This document shows positions 1 to 5,649 of a DNA stretch of 9,307 nt, in pieces. The stretch is from Pseudomonadota bacterium (GTDB lineage Bacteria > Pseudomonadota > Alphaproteobacteria > Micropepsales > Micropepsaceae): contig JANYBR010000372.1 of the NCBI GenBank assembly GCA_025360685.1, forward strand, positions 1 through 9,307, written 5' to 3'. Position 1 is the stretch's first letter. Each line of letters begins with the position of its first letter. Under the pieces are notes generated by a model. The model was not told the origin of the DNA and did not search any database. It was given only the letters and a program-made list of their open reading frames with translations. A program made the position numbers and the translations under genes.

Positions 1-1
1 A

Positions 2-766
2 ACATTCGCACGCTCCGAAGGGCCAGGCGCAGTGCTGCCGAAGAATATCCGCACGACGTTGAAGGGCGGCAAGCTCAACGGCAAGAAGATCGCTGTCGTC
101 GACGGACCGATCGCCGACTATGCCGTCGTGCTGGCGCGCGCCTCAGACGAGCCGGGTGAACGCGGCCTGCAGCTGGCGCTGGTCGATCTCAAGGGCTCCG
201 GCGTGAAGCGGATCGACTGCAACACGCTCGATGCCTCGCGCGGCCACGCCGACATCACATTCGAGAACGCCAACGCCGAAGCGCTCGGCAAGATCGGGGA
301 GGGCTGGAGCGACACCAGCCGCGTGCTCGATCGCGCCGCGATCCTGACGGCGTTCGAACAGGTCGGTGGATCGGATGTCTGTCTCGCCATGGCGAAGGAC
401 TATGCGCTGAACCGCTACGCGTTCGGCCGGCCCATCGCTTCGTTCCAGGCGATCAAGCACAAACTGGCCGACATGTACGTGTTCAACGAGCTGGCGCGCT
501 CCAACGCCTATTACGGGGCGTGGGCGCTTTCGACCGGTGCGCGCGAGCTTCCGCTCGCGGCCGCGTCGGCGCGCGTCTCGGCGACGCAGGCCTTCGACTA
601 TGCGTCGAAGGAGAACATCCAGACCCATGGCGGCATGGGCTTTACCTGGGCTGTGGATTGCCACTTCTACTACAAGCGGTCCAAGGAGCTGGGCCTGGCG
701 CTCGGCCCGCAGCGCGCCTGGAAAGACAAGCTCGTCACCGAACTCGAACTCACCAACGCCGCGTAA
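2..766 (+). CDS. Acyl-CoA dehydrogenase, 3' part (probable non-catalytic-type subunit)
   Basis: Flavoprotein of the acyl-CoA dehydrogenase family, which introduces the alpha-beta double bond in acyl-CoA thioesters in the cytoplasm. The frame is open to the window edge, so the 5' end is missing. A GTG at 32 lies inside the reading frame and is not a credible start. What remains is the second half: the beta-domain end (KGGKLNGKKIAVVDG), helix G, then RYAFGRPIASFQAIKHKLADM (RYAFGRP region, codons from about 413) and the flavin-proximal QTHGGMGF near the C-terminus. The helix-G position that is Glu in isovaleryl-CoA dehydrogenase reads VLDRAA here, so it is Asp (codon 329-331). The MCAD-type C-terminal Glu position is also not Glu (LALGP). 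This resembles the weaker partner of two-gene dehydrogenases. It ends 27 bp before the next dehydrogenase gene, so the two are probably co-transcribed. The substrate cannot be told. Family assignment is firm; the partner role is inference. Confidence 0.92.
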   Translation, partial: TFARSEGPGAVLPKNIRTTLKGGKLNGKKIAVVDGPIADYAVVLARASDEPGERGLQLALVDLKGSGVKRIDCNTLDASRGHADITFENANAEALGKIGEGWSDTSRVLDRAAILTAFEQVGGSDVCLAMAKDYALNRYAFGRPIASFQAIKHKLADMYVFNELARSNAYYGAWALSTGARELPLAAASARVSATQAFDYASKENIQTHGGMGFTWAVDCHFYYKRSKELGLALGPQRAWKDKLVTELELTNAA

Positions 767-793
767 GCGCGAAACGATAAGCGGAGAAGACAA

Positions 794-2032
794 ATGGATT
801 TCGAAGACAGTCCCGAAGAAGCCAAGTTCCGCTCGGAAGTGCGGGCATGGCTCGACACCAACGCCAAGAAGCGCGTCAAGCGCGAGATCAATGCCGACGA
901 CATGGAGAACGGCGCCGCCAACGAGATGGCCGCTTCCAAGGCCTGGCAAAAGGTCAAGGCACAGGCCGGCTACGCCCGCATCACCTGGCCCAAGGGCATG
1001 GGCGGTATCGGCGGCACGCCGATGCAGAGCATCATCTTCAGCCAGGAAGAGTCCAAGTACGACGTCGCCAATGGCGGTCCGTTCGCAATCGGCCTTGGCA
1101 TGTGCATTCCGACTTTGATGGCCTACGGCACCGAAGACGCCAAAAAGCGTTTCGTCTGGCCGGCCGTGCAGGGTGACGAGATCTGGTGCCAGCTTTTCTC
1201 CGAACCGGCCGGCGGATCGGACGTTGCGAACTTGCGCACGCGCGCCGAAAAGAACGGCGACACCTGGACGATCAACGGTTCGAAAATCTGGACCACGGGC
1301 GCGCAGTTCTCCAACTACGGCATCATTCTCACACGCACCGACCCCAACGTGCCCAAGCACAAGGGCCTGACGATGTTCTACATCGACATGAAGGATCCCG
1401 GCGTCGATATCCGGCCGATCAAACAGGCGTCCGGCGGCTCGGGCTTCAACGAAATCTTCTTCACGGACGTGAAGGTGAAGGACGGCCAGCGTCTCGGCGA
1501 AGTCGGCAACGGCTGGACCGTCGCGCTGACGACGTTGATGCATGAGCGCCTCGCGGTCGGCGGCGGGCAGGGTGGTGGCCTCGATGTTCCGCAGCTGATG
1601 CAGCTGGCGCGCGGCCTGGAACTCGAAGACGGACCGGCGATCAAGAACGCTGCGGTGCGCGAGAAGATCGCGGACTGGTACGTCCGTTCGGCGGGTCTGC
1701 GCTACACCACGATGCGCACCATGACCGCGCTTTCTCAGGGCAAGCAGCCAGGACCGGAGGCTTCGATCGCCAAGATCGTGGTGGCCTCCAAGTTGCAGGA
1801 CCTTTCGGCCTTCGCGATGGACCTGGAAGGCGAGGCGGGAATCCTGCAAGGCGATGGCGCGCCGATGCACGGCATGTTTCAGGGCGGCTGGCTGTCTTCG
1901 CCGGGCCTGCGCATCGCGGGCGGCACGGACGAGATCCTGCGCAACATCATAGCCGAACGTGTGCTCGGCCTGCCGCAGGACATACGCGTAGATAAGGACG
2001 TTCCCTACAACAAGATTCCGACGGGGAGATGA
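794..2032 (+). CDS. Acyl-CoA dehydrogenase, complete (probable catalytic subunit)
   Basis: A complete 412-residue acyl-CoA dehydrogenase. The ATG start has GGAGA at 783-787. Domains run in the usual order: an N-terminal helical part beginning MDFEDSPEEAKFRSEVR, the flavin/substrate segment FSEPAGGSDVANLRTRA (residues 135-151), the beta domain with INGSKIWTTGAQ, and a C-terminal helical domain ending in GTDEILRNIIAERVLGLP. The MCAD C-terminal Glu site is Gly (IAGGTDE). A Glu sits instead in helix G at residue 251 (MHERLAVGG), equivalent to the catalytic base of isovaleryl-CoA dehydrogenase and of the ChsE4 subunit in mycobacterial two-gene enzymes. With the Asp-bearing partner just upstream, an alpha2-beta2 enzyme is likely. 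The acyl substrate is unknown: the pair could act on a fatty, dicarboxylic or cyclic acyl-CoA, and no other pathway gene is in view. The stop TGA overlaps a chance ATG (ATGA at 2029). Confidence 0.95.
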   Translation: MDFEDSPEEAKFRSEVRAWLDTNAKKRVKREINADDMENGAANEMAASKAWQKVKAQAGYARITWPKGMGGIGGTPMQSIIFSQEESKYDVANGGPFAIGLGMCIPTLMAYGTEDAKKRFVWPAVQGDEIWCQLFSEPAGGSDVANLRTRAEKNGDTWTINGSKIWTTGAQFSNYGIILTRTDPNVPKHKGLTMFYIDMKDPGVDIRPIKQASGGSGFNEIFFTDVKVKDGQRLGEVGNGWTVALTTLMHERLAVGGGQGGGLDVPQLMQLARGLELEDGPAIKNAAVREKIADWYVRSAGLRYTTMRTMTALSQGKQPGPEASIAKIVVASKLQDLSAFAMDLEGEAGILQGDGAPMHGMFQGGWLSSPGLRIAGGTDEILRNIIAERVLGLPQDIRVDKDVPYNKIPTGR

Positions 2033-2046
2033 GAACTTCACCTCGG

Positions 2047-2167
2047 CCTGGAGGGGAGGTCGAAACGTATTGGCGAAGCGAATGCGTTTCGGGTGGGGGG
2101 ACCACTCGTCACCGTTCGCCCCCCAACCCGGAATGCTTCGCATTCCGACCTCTCCACAAGGGGGAGG
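2047..2167. repeat. Folded intergenic palindromic repeat element
   Basis: The gap between the dehydrogenase and the VOC gene is mostly one imperfect palindrome. A left arm (2047-2100) and a right arm (2119-2167) are near reverse complements. Each arm also folds on itself. Positions 2061-2074 pair with 2078-2091 (CGAAACGTATTGGC, loop GAA, 12 of 14 Watson-Crick). Positions 2129-2136 pair perfectly with 2140-2147 (CGGAATGC, loop TTC). GGGTGGGGGG at 2091-2100 can pair with the C-run at 2119-2129. The outer arms 2053-2060 and 2148-2155 close the structure. CCTCTCC at 2149-2155 can instead pair with GGGGAGG at 2161-2167. This style is typical of dispersed intergenic repeats in alphaproteobacteria. 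Other copies cannot be seen in this window, so calling it a repeat family is inference. It may act as an mRNA stability or attenuation element between the flanking genes. Confidence 0.7.
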
Positions 2168-2188
2168 TAAAGCTAACAGGAGAGACAA

Positions 2189-2557
2189 ATGCTCGGTTAC
2201 GTAACGATCGGCACCAATGATTTCGAAAAGTCGAAGAGCTTCTACGACAAGGCGCTGGCCGCTCTGGGCGCGCGCCGCACCATGACCAACGAACGCATGC
2301 AGGGCTTCGGAGTGAAGGGTTCGCCCGGCATGCTCGCGATCTGCAAGCCCTATGACGGCTCCAAGGCGACCAATGGCAACGGCACGATGGTGTCGCTCGC
2401 AGCCCCGTCGCGCGAAGTCGTCGATAAGGTTCATGCCGACGCGCTGGCCGCCGGGGCTAAGGACGAAGGCGCGCCGGGCGATCGCGGCAACGGCTTTTAC
2501 GGCGCCTACTTCCGCGACCTCGATGGCAACAAGCTTTGCGTCTTCAAGATGGGTTGA
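2189..2557 (+). CDS. VOC-fold (glyoxalase/dioxygenase superfamily) protein
   Basis: A 122-residue protein of the vicinal oxygen chelate superfamily, two beta-alpha-beta-beta-beta modules. The start is ATG with AGGAGAG at 2178-2184. Module 1 begins MLGYVTIGTNDFEKSKSFYDKAL. Module 2 runs from GNGTMVSLAA (residues 63-72) to FYGAYFRDLDGNKLCVFK (103-120). These match a subfamily of small stand-alone VOC proteins common in proteobacteria. The positions that usually supply metal ligands are Tyr4, Met67 and Cys117 rather than His, His and Glu. A glyoxalase I or ring-cleavage activity is therefore not supported. The protein may be metal-free, may use other residues (His82 is present), or may bind a small molecule. 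The reaction is unknown. It lies downstream of the dehydrogenase pair but is separated from it by the folded repeat, so joint function is uncertain. Confidence 0.88.
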   Translation: MLGYVTIGTNDFEKSKSFYDKALAALGARRTMTNERMQGFGVKGSPGMLAICKPYDGSKATNGNGTMVSLAAPSREVVDKVHADALAAGAKDEGAPGDRGNGFYGAYFRDLDGNKLCVFKMG

Positions 2558-2599
2558 GCTGGTCTTGCGCGTGCGGCTCATCCGGGCTGCACTGCGCCG

Positions 2600-2794
2600 A
2601 TGATCTCTTCGCCCTGTAACAAAGTTTGCGTCGTCGACGGCGTGACCGGACTCTGCTTCGGTTGCGGCCGCACTTTGCCGGAAATCGCCAAATGGGGCGG
2701 CCTCAGCGAGGCACAACGGCTTGCCATCATGTCGGTCCTGGCGGATCGCATGACGGCAAAGGGCCTCCCTCCGCCCGTCATTCCAACCGTTTAG
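2600..2794 (+). CDS. DUF1289 family small four-cysteine protein
   Basis: A 64-residue protein matching the DUF1289 family. It has SPCNKVC near the N-terminus, then TGLCFGCGRTLPEIAKW, then a short helical tail with LSEAQRLAIM. The four cysteines at residues 6, 10, 19 and 22 form a C-X3-C and C-X2-C pair that could bind zinc or an iron-sulfur cluster. This is suggested by spacing and not shown. The length is normal for the family. The function is not established. It starts 42 bp after the VOC gene on the same strand. No strong Shine-Dalgarno sequence is visible, so it may depend on read-through transcription from upstream. The start codon is placed at the ATG just before the conserved S-P-C. 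Confidence 0.88.
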   Translation: MISSPCNKVCVVDGVTGLCFGCGRTLPEIAKWGGLSEAQRLAIMSVLADRMTAKGLPPPVIPTV

Positions 2795-2837
2795 CAAAGC
2801 GAACCATTTGGCAACGCAGTTGCGCCAGACTTGTCCG

Positions 2838-3896
2838 ATGGCGGCGAAGAAATACCAGACGCTCGACGGCTTGCGCGGCATCGCGGCACTCGCGGTCGTG
2901 TTCTACCACATGCCGCAGCCCTTTCACCGCGCCGCTTCAACCGGCTACCTCGCCGTCGATCTGTTCTTCCTGATGAGCGGCTTCGTCATCGCGGCCGCGT
3001 ACGAGCAAAAACTCGCGGAAGGCTGGAGCGTACGCAGTTTCATGCTGGTGCGCCTCAAGCGTCTTTGGCCGCTCTACGCGCTGGGCGTGGCTGTAGGTGT
3101 CGTCTGTTTCGAAGCCGTGCGAATGGTACGTCCGGACGCCAGCTTTGCCTTTCCGCACATGCCACTGGCTCAGGCCATCGTGCTCAGTCTGCTCTTTGTG
3201 CCCCAACTGGTCGCCTATGGCGGTCCCGCGTTTCCGTTCAACTCGGCATCCTGGTCGCTGTCGGTCGAACTGTTCGGCAATCTTGGCTATGGCGCATTCG
3301 CGCGCTTCCTGCACACCAGGCTACTGGTCCTGGTTACGGCACTCGGATTTTGCGGAATCGTCATCGTGTCGGTGAAGTCGCACGGCCTGGATGCCGGCGT
3401 TAGCGCCGGACATGTTCTGCCGGGGTATCTGAGGTTCCTGTTCTCGTTTCCGCTCGGCGTGCTCCTGTTTCGTCTGCATGCCGCGGGAAAACTGCCGGCG
3501 ATCGCATTGCCCGCCTGGATGCCGCTGACGGCGACCGCTGCAGCGCTCGTAGGATTCGGTCAGTCCGGCGCGATCGGCGATGTTCTGACCGTAGCCGTCT
3601 TGTTTCCGGCGGTGCTCGCGGCTTCGCTGTCGCAATCGAACGGGAGGCGTTCGGCAGGAATTCTCGCATGGGCCGGTGCGGTGAGCTATCCGCTCTATAT
3701 CCTGCATCCGCCGTTGGTGCAGACTTTGGTCGTGTTGATGCGGGGAAATATACTACCGGGCGTACTTTTCGCTTTTGCGGCCGCGATTGTCCTGATCGCC
3801 GCTGCAGCGGAGCGCTGGTTCGACCGCCCGCTGCAAAGCTGGTTCAAGCGCCTCGCCCGCCCGCGCCGCGCGGTGCCGGCCTCGCTGGGCGGCTAG
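2838..3896 (+). CDS. Acyltransferase-3 family membrane protein (OafA/YrhL-like)
   Basis: A polytopic inner-membrane acyltransferase of 352 residues, the family that O-acylates surface sugars or other extracytoplasmic acceptors from an acyl donor. Conserved elements in order are LDGLRGIAALAVVFYHM (residues 9-25, with the key His24), VDLFFLMSGFVIA (40-52), VRLKRLWPLY (71-80), the NSASWSLSVEL block (135-145), SYPLYILHPP (283-292) and a C-terminal ERWFDRP (325-331) before a basic tail. Around ten hydrophobic segments fill the body. I chose the ATG at 2838. An in-frame TTG at 2808 would add ten residues, and neither has a clear ribosome binding site. No glycan or polysaccharide cluster is next to it, so the acceptor is unknown; the mutase gene at 5650 makes hexose precursors but is not linked. 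The stop is interleaved with that of the convergent SDR gene. Confidence 0.93.
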   Translation: MAAKKYQTLDGLRGIAALAVVFYHMPQPFHRAASTGYLAVDLFFLMSGFVIAAAYEQKLAEGWSVRSFMLVRLKRLWPLYALGVAVGVVCFEAVRMVRPDASFAFPHMPLAQAIVLSLLFVPQLVAYGGPAFPFNSASWSLSVELFGNLGYGAFARFLHTRLLVLVTALGFCGIVIVSVKSHGLDAGVSAGHVLPGYLRFLFSFPLGVLLFRLHAAGKLPAIALPAWMPLTATAAALVGFGQSGAIGDVLTVAVLFPAVLAASLSQSNGRRSAGILAWAGAVSYPLYILHPPLVQTLVVLMRGNILPGVLFAFAAAIVLIAAAAERWFDRPLQSWFKRLARPRRAVPASLGG

Positions 3897-4630
3897 ACGC
3901 CGCCTGACGCGGTGATCACCTGGCCCTGCACGAACTCGGCCTCCGGGCTGAGCAGATACTTCACGACCGACGCATAGTCGCTGTCGCGCGTTTCGCGGCC
4001 GGACGGATTGGCGCGCGCCGCGCGCTCGACGAGTTTGGTTGCAGCCTCTTCACTACCAACCATCGCGGCGACCGAAGTGGTGTGCACCAACCCTGGCGCG
4101 ACGGCGTTGATGCGAATTCCTTTCGGCGCGAGTTCCTGAACCAGATAGCGGATGATGGCTTCGGCGAGCGCTTTGCCGGTGCCAAGTGCGCCGTAAGTGG
4201 GCGAGATTGCAGCACGCGCGCCGCCGCTGGAGATGAACACGATGCTGCTACCACGTGCCAGCAGCGGCTGCGCTTTCTGCACGAGATAGAGCAGCGAGAG
4301 TCCGTTGGTCTGCACCGCGCGGGTGAATTTCTCGAGGTCGGCGCCGAGCAGCGTGGTCGGATAGATCAGAGCCGCGCTGTGCACGATATGAAGGACGCCG
4401 CTGTGCACCTTCGCGGTTTGCGCCAGAAGGTGGGTGCAGCCTTCGATGCTGCCGACATCGGCGCGGACGGTTGTCGCCTTTGCGCCTGTCGCTGCGATGC
4501 GCGCCTGCGCGGCGGCGGCCGCCTCTTCGTCGCTATGATAGTTGAGGACGATCGATTCGCCGGGCCGCGCCAGATAGGCGGCGATGGCAAGGCCGATGCC
4601 CTTGGTTCCGCCTGTGACGAGGATTGTCAT
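3893..4630 (-). CDS. Short-chain dehydrogenase/reductase with YX6K motif (FabL-like)
   Basis: A 245-residue NAD(P)-dependent SDR. The N-terminal Rossmann glycine motif is TGGTKGIG (residues 6-13). Asn109 is in the helix-4 region and Ser134-Ser135 lie before the catalytic loop. The Tyr and Lys are Tyr146 and Lys153 (YGALGTGK), a Tyr-X6-Lys spacing, where classical SDRs have Tyr-X3-Lys. That spacing, followed by ALAEAIIRYLVQELAPKGIR and the late GQVITASGG, parallels FabL-type enoyl-ACP reductases. The usual NNAG motif is HSAA (84-87). The alternative is a divergent ketoreductase-type SDR with unrelated substrate; no fatty-acid gene is adjacent. Its ATG follows directly on the cobA stop, so translation is probably coupled to cobA. 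Its stop overlaps that of the convergent acyltransferase. Family assignment is firm; the enoyl reductase role is inference. Confidence 0.9.
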   Translation of the reverse strand: MTILVTGGTKGIGLAIAAYLARPGESIVLNYHSDEEAAAAAQARIAATGAKATTVRADVGSIEGCTHLLAQTAKVHSGVLHIVHSAALIYPTTLLGADLEKFTRAVQTNGLSLLYLVQKAQPLLARGSSIVFISSGGARAAISPTYGALGTGKALAEAIIRYLVQELAPKGIRINAVAPGLVHTTSVAAMVGSEEAATKLVERAARANPSGRETRDSDYASVVKYLLSPEAEFVQGQVITASGGV

Positions 4631-5497
4631 CTAGCCGGCGGCGCTGAGCGCGTTACGGCCCAGAGGATAGGGCTCGAGCAGCTTGCCGGCCATGGCGCCG
4701 ACCCAGTCGAGGCCCGCGCGCAGCTTGACGTTTTCGCCGATAACGATGATGGCCGGCGCGGCGCTGTTGGCGGCGGCTTCGCCGAGCTTTTCGAGCGTCG
4801 TCACGACGACGTTCTGCTTTTCGAACGTCGCGTCGCTGACGATGGCCGCGGGCTCGCCGCGTCCGCGTCCTGCCGCGATCAGCCTGGCTGCAATGTCGCC
4901 GGCATGCTGGCGCGCCATGAACATGACAATCGTGGGCGACCCTTTTGCAAGCGCCGGCCAGTCCAGCTTCTGCAGCTTGCCGTCTGCGCCATGGCCGGTG
5001 ATGAACGTCACCGCATGATTGGTGTCGCGATGCGTCACGGGAATTCCCGCATAGGCGAGGCCGCCAATGCCGGCCGTTACGCCGGGCACTATGCGAAACG
5101 GTACGCCGCCGCGGGTGAGCGCGAGTGCTTCCTCGCCGCCGCGTCCGAATACGAACGGATCGCCGCCTTTCAGGCGCAGCACGCGCTTGCTCTTCTTGGC
5201 CAGCGAAACGAGCGTGCGCGAGATGTCGGATTGCTTGCAGGATTTGACGCCGGCGCGTTTGCCGGCGAACACCAGTTCGGCACGCGGCAGCGCCAGTTTC
5301 AAAAGCGTGTCGTTGATCAGCGCGTCATAAAGTATGACGTCGGCGTGTTGGATCGCGTGGAGTCCCAGCGCCGTGATGAGTCCGGGATCTCCAGGACCCG
5401 CGCCAACCAGCCAGACCCAGCCCTTGTCGAAGGAAGGCAGGCTCAGCACGTCCGCCAATTGGACGCGTTTGGGCAGCGGGACGGCTCGGTTGGACAA
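4631..5497 (-). CDS. cobA: Uroporphyrinogen-III C-methyltransferase (SUMT)
   Basis: This cytoplasmic enzyme transfers two methyl groups from S-adenosylmethionine to C2 and C7 of uroporphyrinogen III. The product, precorrin-2, is the branch point to siroheme and cobalamin. The protein has 288 residues. Motifs are VGAGPGDPGLIT (31-42), YDALI (57-61), RLKGGDPFVFGRGGEE (108-123), VPGVTAG (137-143), GIPVTHR (151-157), the TGHG segment (167-170) and a C-terminal part with IVSDATFEKQ. It is the stand-alone methyltransferase, without the CysG dehydrogenase/ferrochelatase half. The start is TTG, chosen because AAAGGAG lies 10 bases upstream and no ATG fits. This gives about 25 residues before the first motif, slightly long for the family. 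The gene diverges from the mutase gene and runs straight into the SDR gene. Sulfite- or nitrite-reductase genes often found beside cobA are not in this window. Confidence 0.95.
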   Translation of the reverse strand: MSNRAVPLPKRVQLADVLSLPSFDKGWVWLVGAGPGDPGLITALGLHAIQHADVILYDALINDTLLKLALPRAELVFAGKRAGVKSCKQSDISRTLVSLAKKSKRVLRLKGGDPFVFGRGGEEALALTRGGVPFRIVPGVTAGIGGLAYAGIPVTHRDTNHAVTFITGHGADGKLQKLDWPALAKGSPTIVMFMARQHAGDIAARLIAAGRGRGEPAAIVSDATFEKQNVVVTTLEKLGEAAANSAAPAIIVIGENVKLRAGLDWVGAMAGKLLEPYPLGRNALSAAG

Positions 5498-5523
5498 ACT
5501 ACACGAACTCCTTTGTGGTCAAT

Positions 5524-5552
5524 AGTATATCACATGTCGGGGATGGGGAACC
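5524..5552 (-). promoter_or_regulatory. Candidate promoter for cobA-SDR
   Basis: On the - strand, TATACT (5524-5529) is five of six to the -10 consensus. It sits about 27 bases upstream of the cobA start, leaving a short leader that carries the AAAGGAG. The -35 candidate at 17-bp spacing, GGTTCC (5547-5552), is poor. The location in the 152-bp divergent gap supports it. No clear promoter for the + strand mutase gene was found in the same gap. Confidence 0.3.
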
Positions 5553-5649
5553 AGCCGCTGGCAGCCGCGTATTCACTGGCAAGACAGGCCACGGTTGCAC
5601 AGTTCTGGCGGACCGGCCAAACACGCCACGCCAACCCCAGCGAGCGACG

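Noticed and set aside
2029..2220. Small frame starting in the ATGA at the end of the second dehydrogenase, as if translationally coupled
   Set aside because: It is almost entirely encoded by the folded repeat and overlaps the VOC start out of frame.
143..2881. 912-residue open frame on the - strand across the dehydrogenases, repeat, VOC and DUF1289 genes
   Set aside because: It lies antisense to several well-supported genes and reads through an intergenic repeat. The protein is rich in Arg, His and Ala with no domain, which is what GC-rich codon use gives on the opposite strand.
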